NCBI GenBank assembly: GCA_022749755.1
Contig: CM040444.1
Span: 11,326,274 to 11,390,273, forward strand
DNA: 64,000 nucleotides
Reading direction: 5' to 3'
Origin: Azadirachta indica
Lineage: Eukaryota > Streptophyta > Magnoliopsida > Sapindales > Meliaceae
Below are positions 48,337 through 60,100 of the stretch, in pieces. Each line of letters begins with the position of its first letter. The stretch's first letter is position 1. The position numbers and the translations under genes were made by a program. The notes below the pieces were generated by a model. The model was not told the DNA's origin and searched no databases. It saw only the letters and a program-made list of their open reading frames with translations.

Positions 48337-49731
48337 TTTAGTATAATTTATAGGTGCATTATTTATATACTAAAAAATGTTCTTCTTCACCAAATTATTT
48401 TTAATAGTTTTAAGAGTATTTATTTTTAATGTAATATTAAAAATTATTTACTTATAAATTATACATACAATAAAGTTAAAATAATTTAACTTATTCGTGA
48501 TAGATCATTTATAAATTTTTTGCAATATGCTATTTAATAATAATTTTAATAAAGTTTCAATATGTAATTGTAAATTAAGCTATTATAGCACAATTAGGAT
48601 ATTTACATATCTATCGTAATTAGAGTATATGATGAAACAATTTATCCTTTGTTATTTATGATTTAATAATAAAGATGATGTACTACTTGATCATCATGTA
48701 ATTTTTTTAAACCTTTCAAATTTAATTGCTAATGTTTATTTAATTTTATAACTAAAGTGTATCAACATAGTCAGTTAAAGCATATTGCTTTATGTACAAA
48801 ATTTTAATAACTTATATGATACCTGACTTGGTAATGCATAATTGTAACATTAATAATAATATGAAAATTAAGAACTCCTTAATATGTTATAAAAATTAAT
48901 TAGTATTATATTCTAACTTTAAAAACTATTGTAAATTTATGTTGACAATTAAATAAAAATGTTCTATAAGTCAATATTTAAATAAAATTTTTATTTTTTG
49001 TTAGTTTTAATTAGATTTGAGAATTATAACTTAATTTTTAAGAAAAAAAATGATATTTGCAAGTATTAGAGACTCAAAATTTAGATTTTCAACCACTAAG
49101 TTAATTAACTCAATCAATGAATATTTGTACATACACCGTGTTCTATATTATATACATTAGATGGATGATTAAATAAATAATGATTCCAAAAATCTAAAAC
49201 AATAATGAGAATAAAATTATCTAATAAACATTAAATCTAAATGAAAAATAAAAAGAAAAAATTATTTAAATTTTTTGTAAAAAATAATGCAAAAAATATA
49301 TAAAAATAAAGAACTACTTTTTATTAAGACTATAATTATTTTTAGTTTTTAAGAAAAATTATTGAATAATATATTTTTAAATTATAAAATTTTACAAAAC
49401 CTTTTTATCCATAATCAGTTCTTACAAAATATTGTGTTCATAAATGGTTTTCACAAGAAATTTTTTTTTTTTTTTTCATTTTCTTCTTTGATTTTATTGT
49501 AAAAAAATTAAAAAAATGAAAATAAATAAATGTATTATATTATAATTATAATTTTTTAATTTTTTATTGTTAGTAATTTTTAATTTAAAATTACTTTTCA
49601 TTAAATAATTTTATTCTTATTAATTGTAATAATTTAGCATTCACAATTTAAAATAATTTAACATTATAATATAAAAGAAGAATTTCAAATGTGATATAAA
49701 TAAATAATATATTTATAATTTAAACAAAAAT

Positions 49732-49800
49732 ATGGTTGTAATTGAGTGGTTAAAATTTTATTAGATTAAGGTTTTGGGTTTGATTATCTATAATTGTAAT
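49732..49800 (+). repeat. Second tRNA-like module
   Basis: Box A-like TAATTGAGTGGTTAAAA and box B-like GGGTTTGATTATC, spaced as in a tRNA, followed by a T-run that could end Pol III transcription. Degenerate. Confidence 0.4.
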
Positions 49801-49995
49801 ATTTTTTTTTACTTAAATTAAATACGTAAACAGATTAATATGATTACTTGAATAATAAATAGATCAATCTGTTATGATTATTTCATTAATAAATAAATTA
49901 AATAAATTAATTAGATATAATTATCTGATTAATAAATAAATTGAATTGATAAAGAACTCTTGATATGATTAACTGCTTGACCCAACTTGAATACA

Positions 49996-50560
49996 ATTGT
50001 CTACGAGGGAGCCGTTTGACAATATCCCTATGAAAAAATGAAAGTAAATTAAAGAAAACAAAAGGAGAAGGGAGAGAAGCCAATAATGAAAGAAAAGAAA
50101 AATAGAACTGAAGTAAAATGATTTTTCACTTCGCTCTACCTATCCGTAATAGTAAAATAATTTCTCTATCCACAAAGTATTTTTCACTTGTTCTGTAGCA
50201 TATTGTCTTTTTTAAGGATGAATGTAGCGTCAAATGAAGCACACGGAATCTCTTGCAATAGTAAAAGCGGTCTTGGAAATAGTTGTTTATTGGAATACCA
50301 TCCAGTTGTTTCTGGCCCACAATCGTCTTGAGACGGCAAACTCAAAGGCGTTAAATATTAAAAGTCAAAGTCAAAGTCAAAGTGCAGCTTCAAATATAAA
50401 CGGCAACCGTTTCAATTAAATCATTTTTCTGTTATGCGAAGCTCGCACTTATTGCGCGTGATGTCCACCGCCTTTTCTACTTTCAGAAAATAATAAAAAA
50501 TAAGAGACGGACCCAGAATTGTAAAACAATTACCGAGACAATTTAATCAAATTCCATGGA
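49996..50560. other. GC-richer unique island with W-box and MSA-like motifs, no gene assigned
   Basis: More balanced in composition than its surroundings. It holds three overlapping GTCAAA units at 50362-50382 (TTGAC W-box cores on the minus strand) and an inverted AACGG...CCGTT pair at 50400-50412 like a mitosis-specific activator element. A short open stretch at 50234-50419 is not recognisable as a protein. It could be an old promoter or first exon that lost its gene. Confidence 0.35.
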
Positions 50561-50799
50561 TAATTGTATAAATCACATTCTGTGGATGAGTCAGCAGCTT
50601 CTTAAAACTGCACATTTTGTTAGATAGACCATTGATATAAATATTTATACACATAATTAATTTATATATATTTAATTTTATTTGAACTATTAAAAATATC
50701 AATATCAATAGTTTATAAATAACATAAAAAATATATAAAAATAAAGGATTTATTAATTATTTCTCTCTACATACATACATATATATTATAAAGGTGATA

Positions 50800-53391
50800 A
50801 TTTTTACACAATCTATTAATTTGACACAAATAAGATACGAAATTAGTAAGATCAAGTTAATTTAAAATAATATGATTAATAAATTTGTGGTAATTATATG
50901 ACATAATTGATAATAAGATGAAGTTGGAGTTTAAAAGTTTTTGACACATAAAACTTGTTTATGACACAATTTATTATTTAAGTTATTATTTTATCTAACT
51001 TATTTATAATTTAATATATTTATTATATTTTAAAAAATATTTAATATTATTTAGAAGAAAATTTATTAACATTTCTGTAAGTGATATTATAAATTTTTAT
51101 GAGAATTAATAAGTATTTCTTATAACTTTGAGAAACTCATATTTATTTTTCTTGAATCATTAATTGACCACCCAATTTTTACGAAAAAACTAAAATATTC
51201 AAATTATTTTACACTTAAATATCTTAAAAGTCTCTTTAAATATTTTTCACTTCCAAAAAAAAATTATTAAACCCTTAAAATTTTTAAAAAAAATAATAAT
51301 AATAATTTATTTATTATTTATTTTATAGTATATTTATAATACAATATTTATTAATGTCTATATACAAAAAATAAAATTCATAAATTCATATAGTATAAAA
51401 TTAAATAAAATATATTTATATATAACTAAAATATATAAAATAAAAAATAATAACTATAACTTCATCGAGACAACACTAATCCATCGGCATCGATTTGATC
51501 ATTTTGGTACTATCAAATTTCAAAATTCATCTATTAAAAAAGTTAATTTTAACCCAAAAAAAAAAATTCTCGGTACCGTCAAATCTTAAAATTCTCTGTC
51601 TATACAATGAAATTTTCAACAAAAGGATGCTGGAAAAAAGACTAAAAGGCAATGTAGTCATTGTTGTTATTATTATTGTTATTTTCCATTTTGCCCTTCT
51701 CCTAAGTGCTCTCCCTAAGAAACAATCTTATCTCCCATAAATCGAAAAATTTAGAATTCAATGGAGCCTATCAAGATTGAATTTAACATCATTATTAGTT
51801 ATTAGGGCAGTACTTGCCATTTTTGTATTTTAATATTTATTTTATTACATAAATATTTAAAAATTAATAAATTAAAAAATCGTTATGAGGTCACGTTTTT
51901 ATCAATTGTGATCATTAAATTATATACATATATCAAATTATTTTTAATTTCATCTAAATAAATGTTAGCAACTAAAGAGTTAGCGTTTGTGTGATAATTT
52001 TGATCAAACTTCATGAACTAAATTAACTTTTGGTTAAAGAAAAATTTTCCAAAATAACTAAATTTTTAACTCCAAATTCACAAATGATTACTATTTAAAA
52101 TTTTATTAAAAATAATCAACTCAATTTTTTTTGGACAAAAGTACTTCCATGACCAACTCTAATAAAAAAAAGAGTTACAATACTTTTAAATTGGTATAGT
52201 AACTTGAAAGTAGTTTTTAAATTTTTACAATGACATTACAGTACTTTTGAATTTAACTACAATTTTGAAATTAAAAGTTATTTCAAGTTTGAAATTACGC
52301 TTAAAATTGAAAGTATTATATTAATTCAAATGTATTGTAATTTTTTTTAAAAAAATTAGTTATGGAAGCATTTTCGTCCGTGTGAACATAGATATTTAGA
52401 GTGAGTTATATAATATCAATAGGAATGGTAGAAATCGCACCGTGTGAGGTAAATATTTGGAATAGGTTATGTAATATATATGTGAATAAAAAAAAAAATA
52501 ATAGTAGGGATATATCATAAAATTAGACTTTTTTTATTCTTATTTTTTCGTATCTAGATTTTGGAAAAACAAAAGGGGTTATATTATTTTACGGTGGATT
52601 AGTGAATTATTGGGTCAAAGATGAATTTGAACCAACGAATTTACAATCCATCCTTATTAACTGTTCGAGGCATTGACTTAGGAAAAATTAATTTTAGGTT
52701 TATTAATAATTCACGATCATCTTTTTTTCATAATATCTTATCTTTAGTTTTATTGATAATTCATAATTAACTTTTTTTCATAGTATCTTATTTTTAGGAG
52801 AAGTCGAATCTTCCCTGCCTTCTTGAAAAAAAGATGTCCTGAATTGCTTGAAGACGGGGGCATACTTGTCCAACTACTATCAATACTATGCTCATAGTAT
52901 GAACAATTTTCCTTTAACATAAGAGAGAATAAAAATTGCCATGGGAGCATAATATTTAGAGTGGGTTATGTAATATGTATACTTGTATATTTAATATTAA
53001 AAAGGATATTACAATATAATTAAAAATTTATTGTCTCTTCCAATATCAAGATAAGATTTTTATCCTCGAGTGCCAATATAATTAAAGATTTATTGACACT
53101 TCGGATATCAGAATTTTATCCTACTTTGATTGACACGTCGGCTGTCTACTTACAGGCAGGTAAGATTTTTATACTTTTTAAATTGAGTCCAGCCAGTTTA
53201 TAAAGTTTAATACCGAAATTTATTAATAAAATAATTGATAAAGTTTGTACAATTATGTAACTTAACGTGGGAATTTTATAAAAAAAAAAAAAAGTGACGT
53301 GGGAATCTAAAATAAAAATAATAAAGATAAAAGCTAAATTACACATGTGCACAAGCCGTGATTATCCACCAAGATTAGATTGAATGAACAA
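50800..53391. other. Gene-free AT-rich DNA with several short tandem repeats
   Basis: No gene. 51170-51250 (ACACTTAAATATCTTAAAAG ... TATTTTTCACTT) resembles 54880-54940, so a relic of the MITE family at 53.4-55.5 kb. ATATTTAGAGTGAGTTATATAA recurs as TATTTGGAATAGGTTATGTA and ATATTTAGAGTGGGTTATGT at 52388, 52449 and 52950. 52686-52742 and 52743-52797 are a 55-bp tandem pair. Confidence 0.5.
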
Positions 53392-54531
53392 AGGGAAATT
53401 AACACATACCTCCCTGGGGTTTGGTATTGTAACATTTAGAGAGAAATTATGAAGAAAGAAACAGTTACCTCTCTTACAGTCATCCATCACTGTTAGTTTT
53501 CTGTATATTTAAAGAGTATTATAGTAAAAATATATATAACTTTTCACTTTTGTATATTATTTATACCCACACATAAATCTTTATTGAGAAAAATTATTTG
53601 AAAGTATTTTTACCTATCTAACGCATAAATTAACAAGTCTATTTATACAAAATATTAGTAATTTTTTCTCTTCAATGGAAAGCTTCACCTCCTAAATCCG
53701 ATCAAGATTAGATACTTCCACCAACAATACCATCTTGTGATTCTTTTCCTTCCATTCCTAAGTAGTTGTTGCTCAAATTCGTCTTCTGGTTCAATGCATC
53801 GATAGTGGGTGCTGACTATAAAGAAAGATTTTATTTTTCGAGTAATTGTGTCCATTTATGTGATATTTGCTTGATAAATTTAATTATAATTACGAGTTTC
53901 ACAGATTGTTTTATAAAACAAATAGAGAGATTAAGAGAGGGAGGAGAACGAAGGCGGTGCATTTTTGCAGAAGGAGAAGAGAGAGAGAAAGGGGCACCAG
54001 TTTTTATAGAAGAAGGTGGGGGAGGAGCGATCGGATTTCGTAGAAGGGGGAAAGAGGGATAAAGGAAAAAGGAGTTAGTGAATTTTTTTGGGAGGTTTGG
54101 AAGAACGGATTGTTGCAGAAAGTAGGGAAAGGAAGAGGGGTTGGTGGATTTTTGCAAGAGGTGGAGATAGGGAGAAAGGCAGCAGTAGAATTGAGGGGAA
54201 GGGTAGGCACATTAGGGTTAGGTGTTTACGCTGTAAAAGGCAAAAAAAATTAAATAATTTAAATTAATTTTTTTATTAACTAAATTTGTAATTATTTTTT
54301 AAACATTAAATATGCTTAAAACTAAAAAAAAAGGTTAAATAGATTCAAATTAAATTTTATTTTTTGTTTTTATCAATAAAATTAAAATTTTAATTAAATT
54401 TTAGTGATTTCAATTAATAAGGTTTGTTAATTAACAGTGTAAGGGAGGTATGTGTATTTTTCTCTATACTTCTCTTTAATATTAAAAATCAATATCTCAG
54501 GGGAGTTATGTGTTAATTCCCCAATGAATAA
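53383..54531. mobile_element. 1.13-kb MULE-type MITE with 9-bp target duplication
   Basis: Target duplication AATGAACAA (53383-53391) / AATGAATAA (54523-54531), one mismatch. Terminal repeats: left AGGGAAATTAACACATACCT, right complement GGGGAATTAACACATAACTC. The interior contains purine-rich DNA (AGAGAGGGAGGAGAACGAAG) and no recognisable protein. 9-bp duplications are the hallmark of Mutator-like elements. Confidence 0.8.
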
Positions 54532-54609
54532 ACTCCACTACGTTCCAAACAACTTTTCCGAATGGGCAAGTAGGCAGGCTGAAGCCTGACTTACTGATTT
54601 GATAAATCA

Positions 54610-54745
54610 AGAACGCAGTACTCCTACCAACGATTCCCCCAGACACTTTGTAGAATGACAAAATTACCCCTCTACAAAAAGACTAAAATACCCCCAACTT
54701 CCCCGTTTTTTAAGCAAGAGTAAAGGAATTAACGTAATATAATTT
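54610..54745. repeat. Second copy of the bZIP proximal promoter segment
   Basis: 54613-54745 and 56761-56890 share in order AACGCAGT, CTCC/CTCG..CCAAC, AATGACAA.ATTACC, AAGACTAAAATACCCCCAAC / AAGACCAAAATACCCCCAAC and GAATTAACGTAA / GAATTAATGTAA. The downstream copy lies directly upstream of the bZIP leader. The upstream copy sits between two related MITEs. Confidence 0.75.
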
Positions 54746-54747
54746 TA

Positions 54748-55460
54748 GAAAATTAACACATACCTCCCCTGATATTTAAGAAACTTATACTTAGATAGCA
54801 GGTTTGGAGAAATCTACACTTACCTCCTTTAAACTATTATTTGATCATCTATTTTTTAGCAAAAAGATCAAAATGCCTAAATTACTCCACACTTAAATGT
54901 CCTAAAGCATCCTTAAGCATTTTTCACTTACTGTAAGATAATAATTTTAATATTCAATCAACTTTATAATATGATAATAATATTTTATATAATACAAATT
55001 AGTTTTACTTTTCATAATGTTCAATAAATCTGAAACACCTATGCACTCACTTAATAAAATTATATTTTTTTATTATATTTTATTAATTAGATGCACATAC
55101 ACATGAAACAATTATACTTTTAAATTTGTTATTAACTTAAAAAAATTTATGATTGTGATAACTAATAATATTAAACATGTAAAATCAACTATATAAATTA
55201 ATGTGATAAAATTATTTCGTTGAAATATATTTTATATAATTTTTTTGATAAATTTATTTGGAAATCCCACCCTCATAACTTATTTTTTATAAGCATTAAT
55301 TATATAGTAAATGAAAAATGGTTAAGTTGGTGGAATGTGCAAAAATGTCCTTGATTCTAATAGTCTTCTAATGGTTAATAAACAGGTCAGGGAAGGTATT
55401 CTTCAAATTTGCAATCTAAATGTAAGTTTTCCGAATTTCAGGAAAGGTATATGTTAATTA
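54748..55460. mobile_element. Second member of the 53.4-kb MITE family
   Basis: Left end AAAATTAACACATACCTCCC with CTGATATTTAAG, and complement of right end ATAATTAACATATACCTTTC with CTGAAATTC. About 710 bp, no gene. A flanking ATAATTTTA / ATAATTTAT pair may be a decayed 9-bp target duplication. Confidence 0.7.
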
Positions 55461-56760
55461 TAATTTATGGATACTTTTTGAATAAATAAATGAGATAAAA
55501 ATACTTTTTTCCAAACTTTGGCCAAACAACAAATTAATATATAGTTTGGTAGATTTTAATATTTTATTCCCTATTAATTAGGGATGGTAATGGGGTCAAT
55601 TTGAGATGGGGTTCGTCATTCTCGAACCCACCCCTTCCTTATTTTGAAAGAAATAGGGTCGCAGCTAACCCATTCCATTTCTAATTTGCTCAATATAGCC
55701 TCATTAAACTTGTTTGACCAAGTCACAATACCCAAATTTTGCATCATATGACTTTACTACAATACGAGTAGTAATTTATGAACATGATGTAGTAACATAA
55801 TTCAAATTTTGGGCATGTTAAAGTAAACTATAGCATGAAATAGTATGATTCTTATAGTATTTTTCAAGGTTAGATTGGGTGGAGTGGGGTGATACCTATA
55901 ATCCCGAATCTGCCCCTTTTTTTAAATAGGTTGAATTTTTGGGCCTTGAATCCCTCTTAATTTTTAAAAGAGTTAAATTTTTAAATCCCAAACTCGTCAC
56001 AAATAGGGCAGAAATTCTTGAGTTTTAAAATTTTTTGCCTTCCCTATTATTATTATGACAAAGTTATAAAATATTAAAAATTAAGTACAAAAGTAAAAAT
56101 TGCCCTTAAGATTTTTATTTTTCTTCATCTTTTATAGAAAAGTACTATAATATTTGCTCCGAAATCAAAATAAGAGACTTAAAATTTAGGCTTCGACTAC
56201 AGGTGCTTTAAGTGACTAGTGATGAAGTAATGTGTGGGACAACTAAACTCTAAATTGTATTTAATGGTGAGACATCAAACTTAATGATTGTTGATGAATC
56301 AACCATTTATTATGTAGTTGTTTTATTTATTTTTGGTAATTTTGGTGGATTCCGATAGGGAATTGCTTGATTTTTCATAGTTGGTATTATACGAGTCCAT
56401 TTATGATCTTATATCTTGGAGATTGCTTGAATTTACCATTGAATTTTGTCTATAATAGTTGAGCATTGTTGTTGTTGAATTTGTGTAATAAGCAGTGATG
56501 AAAGTGCTTAGGTTAAATTGATGGTGAAATTTTTTGGGTTAGTTTGTTGGTGAAATTACTTGAGTTAGTTTGTTGTGTGTTGCTTTGTTGCTACTTGTCT
56601 ATTCTTAATGTTGTTTCATCATTAAGGATAAATATGTAATTGTAGATAATTATTCCTATTGTCATAACATCAGACTAAAATGTTAAACTCTACCAAATTA
56701 TGTCCTTATTTATTGTTTTACCTAAGTTCGGAGATAAAAACGTTATTACTCGAAAATAAA
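55461..56760. other. Intergenic DNA upstream of the bZIP gene
   Basis: No gene. 55580-55720 and 55870-56040 hold inverted GGGTGGAGTGGGG / CCCACCCCTTCC-like text of another small dispersed repeat. Confidence 0.4.
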
Positions 56761-57104
56761 TAACGCAGTCCTCGCGCCAACAACCTCCATATAGTAAAAT
56801 GACAATATTACCAATCTTAAAAGACCAAAATACCCCCAACTTCACCAATTTCTGTGAATAAAAGCAGCGAGTGGAGAATTAATGTAACAGACTCCGCACA
56901 CACTCTGTCTTAGCATTTAAGCTACTCAGACTGTTTGCTCTTGAGTTAGTCGAAAATATATCTAATCTTCTCTCTCCTTGGTCAATTTCTATCCAATTAA
57001 TATATAATTTTTTTTAAAATAGGAAAAAAATAGGAGTGAGGAAGGAGGAGGAAGAAGAAAGGAAGAAGCGAAGTAGAGTGGCCGAGAAAATCGGGGTTAA
57101 GAAA
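56761..57104 (+). promoter_or_regulatory. Proximal promoter and 5' leader of the bZIP gene
   Basis: Contains the promoter segment repeated at 54.6 kb, a TATA-like GTGAATAAAAGCAG near 56853-56866, then a leader with pyrimidine-rich text (CTTCTCTCTCCTTGGTC) and a purine-rich stretch before the ATG at 57105. The reading frame is open from about 57036 but has no ATG before 57105. Confidence 0.5.
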
Positions 57105-60100
57105 ATGATGGCGTCGTCGAAGGTTATGGCGACTACGTCAACGACCAATACGGATCTGCCATGTCAACCGTCTATATGTGCTTCTCTCTCCAGCATACTT
57201 GCCGATTTTCAAAATCAGGACCAAAATCCAGGCGATCCGCAAACCCTAGGGTCCATGAACATGGACGATCTTTTGAAGAACATATATTCGACGCCGACGC
57301 CGGAGCAGGTGGAACTTAACGGCGCGTCGATGACACGCGAGGGAGGCTTGGTGAGTAACGGTATTAATAATAATGTCAGTAATGATAATAAGTCGGTGGA
57401 TGATGTGTGGAAGCAGATCGTGGCGGGAGTTAGCGATCAGAGGCGGGGAGGTGCAGGGGATGAGGAGATGACGCTTGAAGATTTTTTGACGAAAGCTGGG
57501 GCCGTTAGAGAGGAGGATGTGAGAGCGTACGGAAACAACAACAACAACAACAACAACAATAATAAATAATAATAATAATAATAATAATAATAATCATATT
57601 AATACTAATAATAATAACGAAAATAATTATAACAATCATAATGCTAATGATAACATTGTTAATAATAATAATAATAGTAATCTGATGGTCGTGGTGGCCC
57701 CGGGAGGAGGAGGAGGGAGGAAACGGAGAGTGGTTGAAGAGCCTCCAATGGATAAGGCTACGCAGCAGAAGCAGAGGAGAATGATCAAGAACAGAGAATC
57801 TGCTGCTAGGTCTAGAGAACGCAAGCAGGTTTGTTCTTTCTTTTGCTGGGCTCTGGAAAGAAAGTTTGTAGAATAATTGTGTTATGATTTTGGAGATATC
57901 AAATTATTCAAATTTTACATATTGAATCATATTTGTGTTTGTTCTTGCGTCTTATTTTCTTGTTTGGAACCTTTCTTTCTTCTTAGGTTATAGTTTTTGA
58001 TTGAAGTGGAAAATAGTATTTTAGTACTAGAAGCTATTTGCGATAAGCTTAACACTTGAAGTATTCTATGTAAAATCACTTGTTAAGTGCTTTTCTAAAG
58101 ATGATTTTCAGGTGGGTTTACCAAAGCGTTTTTTCGCCATAGTGGTTATCACAGTGCGAGTTTTGTTTTCTTTTAATTTCTCGAAGTGTACAAAACGTAG
58201 GGATAATTATATTTTATACCCGCATAGTATTTTGCTACAGGCTGCTTAGAGCTCGTTTACTGAAGTGATTGGATAAAATTTGAGGAAAAAATTGGAAAAT
58301 TTGAAGCAGTATGTTGTATATGCTGATTTGTTGTTTTATTTAATGGCTTTATATGGACAGTAGAGTTGGTCTTTTTGTTCTCTGATGATGATATAGTCAA
58401 TATTTGAAAGTTTGAAACATCAATTAATTCATTTTCCCATTTGATCAGACAATAAGTCTCTATGTGATTTTCTTATTTGCTTTTGAAATTGAGGACTTTA
58501 CATGATTTTTCTTTCTGTATTCAGGCTTACACAGTTGAATTGGAGTCTCTGGTGACACAACTGGAGGAGGAGAATGCACGTTTATTGAGAGAGGAGGTAT
58601 AATTCCTTTATAGCTTAAACTTAATTGCTGACATGGGTTTGAGAATCTAGTGATAAGATAGTGGAATTAGCAAGAAAGGGTAATTTTAAATTCCTTATAT
58701 GATTTTGTACATACAATTATTTGGTCGGCTCATTTGTTTAAGAAATAATTATGCTTATACTGAATGATTCCTGGACATGGAACACCTTTCTGGGGTTTAA
58801 TTCAGTGTCAAACATATGATTTTTGTATGCTTGTGATGTAGAACTAACACCGAAGTTATAATGTGTTCCCTCATTTCTTCAGTTTTTTCTCCCCTTTCTT
58901 CTAGATTTTCTCCCTTTTCTCAGTTCTAAAGACAAACTTGGAGAATATTGAATAAAGTTATAATGTTTTCTCCCTATTTCTTCAATTTTTTCTCTCCTCT
59001 TTCTCTCTAATTTTCTTGCCTAAGCCTATCTGTTAACTAGCACCAAGGCCCTATTAATAGTGGCCAAAACCCTAAACAAAAAGGAAAGGAAATCCGCTTT
59101 CAATAAGAAAATAGAAATTCCACTCTTAACTTGGAACTAGAAAAGTCAAACTAACTAAAATTGGTACGACACTAATAAGACAATGAAGGCCTAATCTAAA
59201 TAGAATAAGGAAAATATAAAAACCATTGCTAAACTAGCCTAGAACTAACTTGTTCTACATCAGCTTGATTGTAAAGATGGTAAATTCACGAGCTCCTTTA
59301 TGAGAAAATGGGTGTGACTCAGAAACAAAAGGATCTTACTCTCCCTTGTGCTTTGCGGAGAGGCATTTCAACAGCTTTTTGATGTTGTCAGTTTATATAT
59401 AGATACAGTTCTGTATATACACATTACATATTGGTTAGATGATTGCTCGTTTAGAGATTAATAATTTTTATCTTTTGAATATGAAGTTTAGCATATGCCT
59501 TCTGCTCTTAAGTGCATTAACGTCTATTTTTATGATCAGATGAGCGGACATGAACAGTGATCTTCTCTTATGCTCTCTTTCATTTCTACACCTTTCTCCC
59601 TCTTTTCCTAGCTTATCATGCACTTATTTAAATTTGATGAGCCTTATATCCTTAGGAATCTAGATTGTCTCTGGGGATTGTTTGTGTATCAAGTGTAATC
59701 ACTTTTTCAACTTGAATTGTCCATATTTAAGTTCTTCAATTTTGTTCTTTTACACTAAAATTGTTTAAAAGATTCTTACAAATTGAAGTTTCTAATCACA
59801 GGCTGAACAGACCAAGGACAGGTTTAAGCAGGTGTGTATTCTGTGTAGATCTGTGTTTGTATTTTCTATAACATATGCCAGAAGTTGATATATTCATTGA
59901 ACAAAAAGTCATTTTTAAAAGGTTATCCTAAATCTATGATTGTTAAAGACAGCTAAAGATTCTGCATGCATATGCGTTTATGAGGGAGAGACGTGTTTTT
60001 TTGTTTTGAATGATTAATGCATTTGCTTTTTCACAGGTTCTGTACTGTCTAAGATAGTATCAGTATTTTTCATATGCAATCAGTTTGCAGTTGTCTGTTT

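Larger units (their letters stand above)
48005..49995. mobile_element. ~2-kb element with divergent inverted arms and outward-facing tRNA-like modules
   Basis: Left end GGGTGGCAAATTTGAACACT ... CGGTTCGGGTTGAA ... CTTATTAATCAGG, and the complement of the right end GGGTCAAGCAGTTAATCATA ... TTTATTAATCAG, have the same layout. Each arm has a tRNA-like module: minus 48263-48336 and plus 49732-49800, both reading outward. The interior is A/T-rich with no gene. Superfamily unknown; target duplication not found. Confidence 0.5.

Noticed and set aside
57036..57104. Upstream extension of the bZIP reading frame
   Set aside because: The codon at 57036 is GTG; there is no ATG before 57105, which gives a family-like N-terminus.
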